Part shown: one piece after another, positions 1-7,849 of the stretch | How the letters are laid out: every line of letters starts with the position of its first letter | Position numbering within the stretch: the stretch's first letter is position 1 | Source: Chryseobacterium gregarium DSM 19109 | GTDB taxonomy: Bacteria > Bacteroidota > Bacteroidia > Flavobacteriales > Weeksellaceae | Assembly: GCF_000430845.1 (NCBI RefSeq) | Contig: NZ_AUMU01000016.1 | Coordinates: 1 to 64,000, forward strand | Reading direction: 5' to 3' | DNA: 64,000 nt | The notes under the pieces: model-generated | Databases searched by the model: none | Told to the model about the DNA's origin: nothing | Seen by the model: only the letters and a program-made list of their open reading frames with translations | Program-made: the position numbers and the translations under genes

Positions 1-75
1 ATCCGCGCAAGTTTTAAACTTTTCAGCGTTGGCTCAATTTGTAGCGTCAAGAAAGTTTTAAGTCTTGATCTTTTG

Positions 76-101
76 GTTCTTTTGCATCAAGGCAAAAGAA
101 C
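76..101. repeat. Inverted repeat, 9-bp arms
   Basis: GTTCTTTTG (76-84) is the exact reverse complement of CAAAAGAAC (93-101) with an 8-nt loop, and A-rich DNA follows. It could be a terminator or a dispersed hairpin. No gene boundary is visible, so its role is unknown. The open frame covering it (65-307) looks like translated non-coding DNA. Confidence 0.4.
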
Positions 102-379
102 AAGTAAAAAAAGCAAAATTGAATAATAGTAAGCGAACACAAGTTTTTAATATTCCGCAGATGAGGCAAATGATGCCGATTTTATGGGCATCTCACCCCC
201 AGCGATCCGCAATTTCAAACGGTATAAACGCCAGCATTCATGCAGTAAAAATTCCTTCCGATTTATCCGAAAACAGGAAATTATCCATTTACGAAATAGG
301 CAAATAAACACATAAAAATTTAACAATGTATCAATATGCTGCCGGAAATGCCCTGTTTTACAGGGTTTCTTCGACCCTT

Positions 380-451
380 CTTCGGGTCTTCTTCGACAGT
401 TCTTCGGAAAAACCCCCTATTTTCCGAAGCCGACCCGAAGAAGACCCGAAG
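380..451. repeat. Nested perfect inverted repeat
   Basis: The outer arms, CTTCGGGTCTTCTTCG at 380-395 and its exact complement at 436-451, enclose inner arms CTTCGGAAAA (402-411) and TTTTCCGAAG (420-429). Only two 6-nt mismatched stretches separate the inner and outer stems. The whole would fold as a hairpin of about 72 nt. Related GACCCGAAG units recur just outside the 3' arm. No gene flanks it closely. Confidence 0.7.
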
Positions 452-488
452 CGGACCCGAAGAAATGCCGGATGATACCGGTCATTGG

Positions 489-538
489 CTGCCAAAACCT
501 GCCAAAACCTGCCAAAACCGGACACAAGCTGCCAAAAC
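489..538 (+). repeat. Direct repeat CTGCCAAAAC x4
   Basis: CTGCCAAAAC occurs at 489-498, 499-508, 509-518 and 529-538, three copies being head to tail. It is a short tandem repeat next to the nested hairpin. The lack of unique spacers rules out a CRISPR array. Confidence 0.6.
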
Positions 539-607
539 GTGTTCAGGCCATGGCCCATTCAAAAACCGGTGATACCTTTGTTCCGGTAACTCCAAAAAAG
601 CAACCCC

Positions 608-1054
608 ATGGCGCCAATCACAAAAATGACCCCGGCAGATTTTCAGGAAAAGCAGGAACGGCAGCAGTCGCCAACCAGCACGGACAGGACCTCATCCGGA
701 GCAGGCCCAGGGGCCGCCGGGCTGCGGGAAGGCGTTGCTCCGACAGGCGAAGTTCAGATGGGGAGCGGATTTCCCCAGCCGCTGAAGAGCATCACCACGG
801 CTCTGCAGACCGAAAAGGGGGTCTGTCCGGGGTGGCAGGATCCTCCCGGCAACGGAAAAGCCCATGCAGCCTGATGCAGTAAAACTTCAGTCACGCTTGA
901 AATCTCCGGAGCGCCTTCTGCCAGGACGGGTTTAACGGCAGACCGTACGCTGCCGGATGAGGATGGTGGCAGGAAAATCCGGGATTGGTCCGTGTATATG
1001 GCAACCATGCCGGACAGGCACCGGCTTCCCACAGTGCGTACCCTGGCGCCCTGA
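608..1054 (+). pseudogene. Possible broken GC-rich ORF
   Basis: A frame opens with ATG at 608, meets TGA at 872-874, and stays open in the same frame to a TGA at 1052-1054. It would encode about 148 residues interrupted once. A terminator follows at 1087-1115 on the same strand. The stretch is much richer in G+C than its surroundings, which itself favours long open frames; competing frames are open on both strands. No family is recognised. It may be a decayed gene or an untranslated RNA. Confidence 0.2.
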
Positions 1055-1086
1055 CCCTGATTTAATACAGATCCTGATTTAGTCTG

Positions 1087-1115
1087 ATCTCCACCTTAAG
1101 AGGCGGGGATTTTTT
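1087..1115 (+). terminator. Rho-independent terminator
   Basis: ATCTCCACCT and AGGCGGGGAT pair, with one mismatch and one wobble, around a TAAG loop, and a run of six T follows. The T-run places it at the end of a plus-strand transcript, although no intact gene lies upstream. Confidence 0.6.
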
Positions 1116-1255
1116 GTGCGCTTCCAGGATCCCGGGGTGCGGTCAGTTTAAAGGTTTTTAGGTTCTTAAACACAGTGTTTTGCCTAATTTCAGCCCTTTT
1201 GTACTCCTTGTGATATATGATTAGGATTGAACAGAATTGGCGGCAATACCATGGC

Positions 1256-1287
1256 TTTACAGCATCCGGTGATGAGGCTTACGTTTG
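1256..1287 (+). promoter_or_regulatory. Promoter copy of the cold-shock leader
   Basis: TTTA (1256-1259), a 20-nt spacer and TACGTTTG (1280-1287) match the Bacteroidota -33 TTTG / -7 TAnnTTTG pattern, with one change in the -33 box. The bases around it align with the promoter of the intact cold-shock gene at 57939-57970. Confidence 0.55.
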
Positions 1288-1480
1288 CAGAATTATAAGG
1301 CTGATTCCTCAGCAAACCTGAAACTATTTTTCATTTCCAGCTCAAATAGACGCTCCCTTCTGTCATTGATTTTTGGATACACGCTCTTTAAGAAGTGCGG
1401 TTTTCCCTCTTCAACTCCCAAATATTCATATTTTTCTCTCAAAAATTGATTACCGTTTTGGTGCGGATCAGGATCCAGAG
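1288..1480 (+). other. Orphan cold-shock 5' leader copy
   Basis: This stretch aligns almost from end to end with the untranslated leader of the cold-shock gene (57971-58160). Shared blocks include GAATTATAAGGCTG-like sequence after the promoter, AGACGCTC, CTCTTTAAGA, and an exact 20-mer ATATTTTTCTCTCAAAAATT at 1428-1447 (also 58110-58129). No cold-shock ORF follows: similarity stops near 1480. It is a leader that lost its gene, a duplication scar, or an independently retained RNA. Confidence 0.65.
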
Positions 1481-1636
1481 ATAGGGAATAGGGGTTCTCA
1501 GAACCGAATTTGTGTCAAATGATTCGCCAAAATGATTTTTACAGCGCGTGGTGGCAGGGCCGGATTTTTATCGGTATCCCATAGACTGTGATTGAAATAA
1601 ATTTAAAAATTTATTGAAAATAGTGTGAATTTAAAA

Positions 1637-2104
1637 ATGCAGCCACCTTGTTCTTTTTGAGGGTTAAGGCGTCCGGATTTTTTAGAAAATCATTATCGGT
1701 ACGCAGCCTTTCATTCTCCAATAAAGCGCTCATTCTTTGGTCAGTGGCTTGTCAGACTTCCTTTTCTTACGTTGGTAATCAATCATGGTCTTGGGTCCTG
1801 CTCCGGGTTTATTTTCCAAACCTGAAATACCGCTTTTTTCGTAATCCCGATGCCCGTTCAAAACGGCAGACTGGGCAGGGATATCAAATCTGATATACGC
1901 TTCCCTTTGTGAGATAAACTCCGTAGGGATGGCTTTCAAAATCTTAAGCTTAAACTTTACAGAGTAGCTTTTATTTTTTCCCGGCTCTAATCCCGGTATT
2001 CTATACCCTTTATAAAAGCCGAGCCACTTGCGAAGATTACTCTCTTTAAATCCTATAGATTCAATCGAACGATAAGAATTCCTGTGAAGTTCTATACATT
2101 CCAA
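1637..2104 (-). pseudogene. IS3/IS150-type transposase OrfA relic
   Basis: The minus strand encodes a 124-residue product (2104 to 1730) with two helix-turn-helix-like halves and the phrases EKSGISGLENKP and DYQRKKRKSDKPLTKE, typical of OrfA proteins of IS150-group elements. The frame then breaks; the expected continuation (LENERLRTDNDFLK) is found one frame over, down to about 1637. No OrfB and no intact terminal repeats were seen. This is a dead fragment of an insertion sequence. Confidence 0.7.
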
Positions 2105-2193
2105 TTTAAAAGTAATATTGAATTTTTCTTTCCTGTTCAGGATTTTTTTCGTTTGCTTTTGGTGAGGTCAATTACTATGCCTGCATGCTTTCA

Positions 2194-2682
2194 TTAATTA
2201 TTGATTCTGTAATGATCCCAGTATTTGTTGACCAGGGCAAAAAGCTCTTGATGGGTCATGTTGATTTCATCATTGGAAAGGTATATTAACAGGGTTTTGC
2301 GCCCGGACCTGTATTTTTTGTCAATCCTGGAATTGTACTGTTCTGCTACTTTTTCGCCGGTGTGAAGTTCAATGCCCTTTATAATCCAAAAGCTCTTGGT
2401 CTCACGGATTTCGGTAATGTCTGACCAGTAAATGAGTCCGATTTTTCCGGCATTAATGGTCATTCTGGAAAAGATGCCGGCTTCAGATAGCATCAGAACG
2501 GGTTTACGGTTGAACAGCTGGACGAAGCAATAGCAGAAAGCAGCCAGGGTGAGGCCGAAATAGAGGATAAATGAGCTGCTGGGAAAGGGAGTAATGACTG
2601 TTATTATAATGCCGAAAGCAATGACCAGGCAGAGCAGGATCAGTCTTTTTCTGAGGTTGGGTAATAGTTCTATGGGTTTCAT
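2194..2682 (-). CDS. STM3941-like two-helix membrane protein
   Basis: This 162-residue protein of unknown role has two adjacent hydrophobic helices (about residues 13-33 and 38-57) followed by a soluble domain of about 100 residues. The layout and the motif YWSDITEI followed by LLIYLSN suggest the STM3941 family, small inner-membrane proteins with a PH-like cytoplasmic domain, often found alone in Bacteroidota accessory regions. It stands alone between the IS relic and a broken nuclease. The family call is by eye; the membrane topology is much surer. Confidence 0.6.
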   Translation of the reverse strand: MKPIELLPNLRKRLILLCLVIAFGIIITVITPFPSSSFILYFGLTLAAFCYCFVQLFNRKPVLMLSEAGIFSRMTINAGKIGLIYWSDITEIRETKSFWIIKGIELHTGEKVAEQYNSRIDKKYRSGRKTLLIYLSNDEINMTHQELFALVNKYWDHYRINN

Positions 2683-2848
2683 GATATAATAATCCGGATT
2701 TAAAAGGACTCTCCGGATGCGGATTTTTTATTGTTATGCTGATTTGATGGTGATGAGCGGCTGATACCAGGCTCTGATGTGCAAATATACTTCATACTGT
2801 TTATCGATTATCGGGAAATTTTTTTTGGATTGGTCTGTTCTGATGAGT

Positions 2849-3174
2849 TTAATGGTCTGATGCCTGAATTCCAATCTGCGCCATCAGGCTTTTCTTTTTT
2901 TTTGCAGGATTAGGTAAATCTTCATACTTTTCTTCAATGAATGCTGATTTTTTAGCATGAGACCACTTTTTGATTTTTTTCTCGAAGACAATAGCCTGTT
3001 CAATATCAGTAAACGGGTAAAATAAACCAACTGCAGAGGACGTCTTGAAAATATATAGCATCCAAAATATTTGCCGTCCTGATGCTCCTCAAAACGCTTA
3101 TACACATTTTCTGTCACGCCCGTATAGAACGTATGATCAGAACAGAGCAATAGGCAGACAAATGAAATTTGCAT
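2849..3174 (-). pseudogene. GIY-YIG nuclease, frameshifted
   Basis: The first frame (3174 to 2884) starts MQISFVCLLLCSDHTFYTGV, a small GIY-YIG (UPF0213-like) nuclease with YTGV as the YIG element and the helix VYKRFEEH. After RRPLQLVYFT the true continuation, FTDIEQAIVFEKKIKKW, lies in the second frame (ending 2849). A one-base loss near 3020 explains the switch. Intact members are about 95-110 residues, so nearly the whole domain is present but split. Either a recent pseudogene or a sequence error. Confidence 0.75.
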
Positions 3175-3295
3175 GTTTAAAAATATAAAATTTTCGATAT
3201 GAAATTATTTATAGTAAGATTTTAGGTTAGGATTTCACCGGTTCCCGATACATTTTTCTTCATTTCATTATGAAAAACACGCGAACTGACGGAGG

Positions 3296-3346
3296 TACAC
3301 TAGTGCACGTCACTTCGAGTAACGAAGCAAAGCGGAGTGTATCGAG
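3296..3346. repeat. Dispersed intergenic repeat
   Basis: GTCACTTCGAGTAACGAAGC followed by GGAGTGTATCGAGAAGT is a hairpin-prone element (ACTTC...GAAGT ends) of a kind I recall as frequent between genes in Chryseobacterium genomes. It occupies the gap 3175-3532, in which I see no gene. Copy number cannot be judged from one window. Confidence 0.4.
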
Positions 3347-3532
3347 AAGTTGTTGATTGATCGTTCAGACTAGTTTAATGGTATTATACCCGGATTCTAA
3401 TGAGTACCGTCAGGGAAGTACGATTGCAAAATTACGGTATCTGCTTTTATCGGATAAAATATTTTTTTTAGAGAGACAGATTGTATGTCGATAAAGTATT
3501 GGTGAACCTTAGAGTAAGGAATCTTTGTTATG

Positions 3533-3994
3533 TCAATCTTTCTGTTTTAAATAGTTCAGTAAATCAATCAGATGTTGCCGGGTATGCCCTGAGAAAATAA
3601 ATTCAAAATACCAGAGTCCGTCATTCGGGCTGTTGTTTTCTATTCTCCGTTTTATTTCCAGCAGGTCAAGGATAATATCGGTCAGATCATCCGCTGCATC
3701 GCCCGTTCCAAAATGATCTTTATTATCAGGATCCATAAGGTCAGGAATGGTCTTATAAAAACCGAAATCCGGGAAATTGCTTTCAATATTCTTTCTTATT
3801 TCAGCGTATCTGTATTCTTTATCTTCTCCGAAATCCGTATTGTCATAGTCATACTGAATGTCAAAATATAAACTGTAAATTTTCACTAAAGATTTCTCCA
3901 GCAATTTATCCCGGTCACTTTTATTAACGGTTAGATCAGGTTCAAGTCCAAACGTAATGATCGTGTTTATGGCAGGAATTAATTCTGTTATCAT
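3533..3994 (-). CDS. DUF5063-like protein
   Basis: A 153-residue soluble, acidic protein. Two features suggest the DUF5063 family: GDAADDLTDIILDLLE (about residues 98-113), and a C-terminal LWYFEFIFSGHTRQHLIDLL. There is no signal peptide or membrane segment. It is the first of three small minus-strand genes of similar size and low G+C (3533-4957). Such proteins often occur singly in Bacteroidota, sometimes next to polymorphic toxin loci, but nothing here proves a role. Confidence 0.6.
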   Translation of the reverse strand: MITELIPAINTIITFGLEPDLTVNKSDRDKLLEKSLVKIYSLYFDIQYDYDNTDFGEDKEYRYAEIRKNIESNFPDFGFYKTIPDLMDPDNKDHFGTGDAADDLTDIILDLLEIKRRIENNSPNDGLWYFEFIFSGHTRQHLIDLLNYLKQKD

Positions 3995-4064
3995 GGTTTT
4001 TCTTTCATTTGGTGGTGATGTTGTGATTTGAAGGACAGTGATGGCATCTGTACTAAATACTTAT

Positions 4065-4586
4065 CTAAGGATAGATGAAACCTGGATATTTCCTGTCGAA
4101 ATCCAATAGTTTCTCTTCTTCATATTTGTCAACGTATCCTGAAAATAAATCAACTTCTCCAAAACCGAAATAAAGATTTTCTGTTTCATAATATCTTATT
4201 TGTTCTTCATTAAATGTATCATGTAAAGAATCTCTGTCACTACTTCTCAGTTTTTGTTTGTTAATCCAGAATAATTTGTACTCCGCATAGCTTGCTTCAA
4301 CCTTTATTTGGGCAGTTTCAAAATCCAGGTTAGACAAGATATCTTCAAACTCACGTAAAAATGCTTTGAGTTCATAAACATCATCACAAAAGTACTTTGC
4401 CGTTCTTCCGAATGAAATTAATATATTTTCATAGTAGTAAGGATATTCAGGTTCTCCTGAGGAAAATATATTGGGATGAAAATAAAGGTACTTTTTCTCC
4501 ATCATTTTTTGAGAAATGAAATTTTTAGAATTTTCATAATCACGATCGATCAAAATTGCTCCGTAAAAATAATTGTATTCCATCAT
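4065..4586 (-). CDS. Hypothetical protein, 173 aa
   Basis: An acidic, aromatic-rich soluble protein with many Tyr and Phe residues and no signal peptide or membrane span. No family is recognised. ATG ATG at the start leaves a one-codon ambiguity. It lies between the DUF5063-like and DUF2695-like genes, in the same direction but separated by 60-70 bases, so co-transcription is possible. Size, composition and company resemble solitary immunity-type proteins, which is only a guess. Confidence 0.6.
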   Translation of the reverse strand: MMEYNYFYGAILIDRDYENSKNFISQKMMEKKYLYFHPNIFSSGEPEYPYYYENILISFGRTAKYFCDDVYELKAFLREFEDILSNLDFETAQIKVEASYAEYKLFWINKQKLRSSDRDSLHDTFNEEQIRYYETENLYFGFGEVDLFSGYVDKYEEEKLLDFDRKYPGFIYP

Positions 4587-4651
4587 TTATCTGTTTTTAG
4601 TAGTTCATGTATCATCTGATATTTTAAAATCAGCAAAGTTTAAATCCTCTG

Positions 4652-4957
4652 TCAGATTACATTATCAAACTGTTCTTCAACATTATAAATGACCTCACAG
4701 TCACAATATCCGCCATTATTTTGAAGCCAGCTGACCACTTCATCCGTATTTGTAATCTGATTTTCTTCCAAAAACTTCCGGGTTAATTTTAGTGTGTCAT
4801 CACATTCATTTTCAAGAAGATGCTTATCAATAAAATCAAAGATGTTTTTAAAAATTTCACGGGAAACAGGAAGGCTCTGTTCGAATTTAAGATTTGCTTT
4901 TTCTCTAAGTTCTCTTTTGATTTGTCTGCGTCGTTCGGTTTCGTCTTTGTCGGGCAT
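4652..4957 (-). CDS. DUF2695-like protein
   Basis: This 101-residue protein begins with a charged helix (residues 1-30). Its second half has the pattern ECDDTLKLTRKFLEEN then WLQNNGGYCDCEVIYNVEE, which I associate with DUF2695. The NGGYCDCEV block with its two close cysteines is the most conserved part of that family. Function is unknown. It is upstream of the 173-residue unknown gene in the same orientation. Confidence 0.65.
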   Translation of the reverse strand: MPDKDETERRRQIKRELREKANLKFEQSLPVSREIFKNIFDFIDKHLLENECDDTLKLTRKFLEENQITNTDEVVSWLQNNGGYCDCEVIYNVEEQFDNVI

Positions 4958-5073
4958 AATGTATGAAATAAAACTTTTGATTTAAAGATAATTAATAATA
5001 CCGGAACTTTCTATGGAACTTTAAATTTGAGTTTAATGAAGCAGATATGGATTTCAAATCCGCGCTATCCGGA

Positions 5074-5472
5074 TTAAGCTTTAATAAAGAGGCTGATTTT
5101 TCTGCACCACCGAAAAAAACGCTGTAATGATGCCCGGTCTAAATGGTTATAATCAAAAATCCTGTGAGGGTAGGGAATGGCATCGGTATACACGCCGGTA
5201 TTTGAAAAAATCAAAATACTGCCGGCCTTTTTACAGGCATTAAAATTCTTGAAAACAGACCGGTGCATGTCTAAAACTGATTGGCCGGCATCATGATTTC
5301 CAATGATCGAAATATGGCAGTCATAATCGGCATGGAGTTTTTTGTTTTCAGAAAAAACCTGAGTCGTGTCTGCAACATCGACCTCGTGACCGGCATCCCA
5401 AAGGAATTCAGCGATGTCGTTTGATACATCATCTTCCTTTTCTTCCTGATTTGTAATAAGAATATATTTCAT
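5074..5472 (-). CDS. Hypothetical protein downstream of reductase
   Basis: A 132-residue protein with alternating hydrophobic strands: KYILITNQ at the start, HISIIGNHDAG in the middle and SILIFSNTGVY later. This suggests a small Rossmann or flavodoxin-like fold, though no cofactor motif is clear. It starts 6 bases after the stop of the siderophore-interacting protein gene, so the two should be co-transcribed and may act together in iron release. No family name is offered. Confidence 0.65.
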   Translation of the reverse strand: MKYILITNQEEKEDDVSNDIAEFLWDAGHEVDVADTTQVFSENKKLHADYDCHISIIGNHDAGQSVLDMHRSVFKNFNACKKAGSILIFSNTGVYTDAIPYPHRIFDYNHLDRASLQRFFRWCRKISLFIKA

Positions 5473-5478
5473 AAGATG

Positions 5479-6201
5479 CTATAACCCTTTTTTTCCTTCA
5501 AGCCAGTATCCTTTGGCATAGATTTTCCCTTTGTGGGCGTTTTCCTTCAGTACCTTCCTGAAATTCTGTACTGAGCGTACGTTTCCGGTCAATACCATAT
5601 TGGCATCTGACCACTCTTCATCATTGAATAAAGATAATTGCTGAATTTTATCCTGATCGCGGAAAATATCATTTTTAGAAAAAATAGTGCAGTTATCTAA
5701 CCCGATTTGGTCAGGAATATTCCTGTTTTCTTCATCCAACTCTATGAAAAACCGGTAGTCATGTTCATTCTGTCGGAGCACCGGCAAAAAGCTCAACATC
5801 AGGCTTAAAGAAGTTTCATCGCCAAAGATGATCTGCTTTTTAACTTTTGCATCATATTGTTTATCACTTCCCAGGACTGCCAGTTTTATTTTTTCATCGC
5901 CGGGCTGAAGTTGGTTGATGTAACCGGCACCGGGCGCATTGCCGTGGATATGTACAATACATTCAATGAACCTGGCAGAAGGGTCTACCTGGGACACCGT
6001 ATAATGCCGCGATTCCGTAGGGCTTACCCGAAACGAAACCGTGAATCCCGGTGCAAAATGCAATGCCGAAAAGTTTCCTTTCAGCCGGATGATTTTTATG
6101 TCGGGATTAAGGTAGGTAACCTGTTCCACTTTGACCATTCTCAGCATTGAAGGTGCTAATTTTTCAAGGGTATCGTTGATCCATTTTGGTACTGTCGGCA
6201 T
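5479..6201 (-). CDS. Siderophore-interacting FAD reductase
   Basis: This 240-residue protein resembles siderophore-interacting proteins (ViuB/SIP), cytoplasmic flavoproteins that reduce ferric siderophores with NAD(P)H to free the iron. RHYTVS (65-70) fits the FAD-binding RxYS/T motif; HGNAPGAGY (86-94) fits the second flavin loop; IIFGDETSLSLML fits the start of the nicotinamide-binding half. The AraC regulator lies 74 bases upstream in the same direction and an unknown gene 6 bases downstream, so a three-gene iron-related operon is likely. No siderophore biosynthesis genes are in the window. Confidence 0.85.
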   Translation of the reverse strand: MPTVPKWINDTLEKLAPSMLRMVKVEQVTYLNPDIKIIRLKGNFSALHFAPGFTVSFRVSPTESRHYTVSQVDPSARFIECIVHIHGNAPGAGYINQLQPGDEKIKLAVLGSDKQYDAKVKKQIIFGDETSLSLMLSFLPVLRQNEHDYRFFIELDEENRNIPDQIGLDNCTIFSKNDIFRDQDKIQQLSLFNDEEWSDANMVLTGNVRSVQNFRKVLKENAHKGKIYAKGYWLEGKKGL

Positions 6202-6275
6202 ATCTTAAAATTTATGATACAAAGAAATGACAAAGCATCCCGTTTTGAAATGGATGAGAAGCGGTAAGTATTGGA

Positions 6276-7130
6276 CTATTCAAGGTTTTTATTCCGGAAT
6301 GCCAGTGCCGTGATTCCCGTTATTTTTGTAAACAGCCGGGAAAAATACGGATAATCGTCATAGCCGAGATCCGTTGCAATTTCTTTGACCGATTTGCTGG
6401 AATGGAATAACAGGCGCTTCGCCTCAAGAATAACCCGCCGGTGAATGTGATAGGAAACGGTTTGTCCGGTTGATTTTTTCAGGCATTCGTTCAGGTAGGC
6501 GGTGGAAATGTTCAGTTTTCCGGCATATTGGCTTGGACTTTTCACGGTAGTGAAATCCTGGTCCAGTAAAAGTTTAAAGTCTTTGGCTATAACTTCATGC
6601 CTAGTAGGCGGATCGGCCCGATGGGTCTGAACCAAAAACTGCGAGATCATGAAACCGACCAGGCTGTTACAGGCATCCTTCATCATCAGGTAGTACAGTT
6701 TTTCCTCTTTACGCTGATAGAGTTTCCTGCAGACGGCTCCGATTTCCGATGTTACAGAAAAAGTTTCAGGATCCAACCTCAGAGGTCCGGCAGGTGCCAT
6801 TTCTTTTAATAATTTGAGGTATTCGGGGTTTATGTTTTCACTGCTGACCAGCAAGGTATTAAAAGTCGCATCATGAATAGAAATAGCCCGGTGCACCTGA
6901 AAAGGCTGGATATACATCACCGAGTGTGCATTGATTTCATATTGCTGGAAGTCAATTTCAAAGATTCCACTGCCTTCTTCAAGCATAAAAAAGATATGGT
7001 AATCATCCCTGTGGGCTTCCCTGATCTTATCGATTTCCAAATCTTTAACGGATGTTTTCACGAAAATAATGCCTGGACTTTGCGCGTCAGGAAAAGTATT
7101 TAACGGAATAGATCTGGATAGGCCGGACAT
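6276..7130 (-). CDS. AraC-family transcriptional regulator
   Basis: A 284-residue regulator with an N-terminal cupin-like sensor (about 30-120, including HDDYHIFFMLEEGSG and QPFQVHRAI) and a C-terminal double helix-turn-helix (about 185-284). The second HTH carries VKEIATDLGYDDYPYFSRLF and the closing TGITALAFR, the usual AraC signature. It precedes the siderophore-interacting protein gene, which is its most likely target. The effector cannot be read from sequence. Confidence 0.9.
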   Translation of the reverse strand: MSGLSRSIPLNTFPDAQSPGIIFVKTSVKDLEIDKIREAHRDDYHIFFMLEEGSGIFEIDFQQYEINAHSVMYIQPFQVHRAISIHDATFNTLLVSSENINPEYLKLLKEMAPAGPLRLDPETFSVTSEIGAVCRKLYQRKEEKLYYLMMKDACNSLVGFMISQFLVQTHRADPPTRHEVIAKDFKLLLDQDFTTVKSPSQYAGKLNISTAYLNECLKKSTGQTVSYHIHRRVILEAKRLLFHSSKSVKEIATDLGYDDYPYFSRLFTKITGITALAFRNKNLE

Positions 7131-7254
7131 TTTTTAAAGGTTGATGACGAATATATTACCAATTCAAATTTACAAAACATAATCAGGGATCTGCTTTTTC
7201 CCAAGCTGACTTTGATTCGCCTGCATTTTTTCTGTTTCGGGCTTTTATCTTATT

Positions 7255-7623
7255 TTAATCGATTAAAATTTCAGAATTAAAAACTTCCTGCCTGTTCATT
7301 AAGATAGAATCAAAATTCAATTTTTTAAAGGAAACTTCTCTGGGATAATAGTCAAAATTATTTTTATAGATTTCTGTAATTTTTTCTTTAATTTCTGCAT
7401 CTGGTTTCTGGATGTATTTTTCACAAAGGCAAAGTGCTAACTTTTGCATTGCAGATTCATATTCCCACTGGTTCGGAATGTTCCGATCCGGATAGCACTT
7501 TCTTTCCTTTTCTTCATCATGAAGAGGATAATGTATTGTACAGGTTTTGAAACTTAATTCACCGGAATATTTTTTAGAACAGGAAATCAACATTATCAAT
7601 AAGATGGCAGATGTAAATTTCAT
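7255..7623 (-). CDS. Small lipoprotein, unknown function
   Basis: A 122-residue protein with a lipoprotein signal: MKFTSAILLIMLISC, where LISC is the lipobox and Cys15 the acylation site. The mature part is hydrophilic and has further cysteines (CTIHYP, KCYP, LCLCEKY), which could form disulfides in the periplasm. No family is recognised. It stands alone between the AraC gene and the ABC exporter. Confidence 0.65.
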   Translation of the reverse strand: MKFTSAILLIMLISCSKKYSGELSFKTCTIHYPLHDEEKERKCYPDRNIPNQWEYESAMQKLALCLCEKYIQKPDAEIKEKITEIYKNNFDYYPREVSFKKLNFDSILMNRQEVFNSEILID

Positions 7624-7849
7624 AGATAATTAATTTCTCTTTAACAGAAGTATAAATAAATGGAAACATAATTCTATTCGATAACTAACTATTCCCCCTA
7701 TCCCGATAATAAGAATCCGGATACACCCTTGTACCGAAAACTGCGGTTCCCTCCCTTACAATGGCAGCACCTTCTTAACCGCAGTTTCCTGATCACTACT
7801 TATGCATATAGAAAGCTTATTCATTTCTGCTCCCGGAATGAAGTATGGA

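Noticed and set aside
65..307. 80-codon open frame, plus strand
   Set aside because: Covers an inverted repeat and has no domain or protein-like composition; probably chance.
489..538. CRISPR-like short repeats
   Set aside because: Ten-base units, head to tail, without unique spacers.
472..882. 136-codon open frame, plus strand
   Set aside because: Low-complexity, basic, Gly/Arg/Pro-rich; one of several open frames caused by high G+C.
754..1032. 92-codon open frame, minus strand
   Set aside because: Antisense open frame in the same GC-rich stretch; no family features.
1648..1893. 81-codon open frame, plus strand
   Set aside because: Lies antisense to the transposase relic, which explains it.
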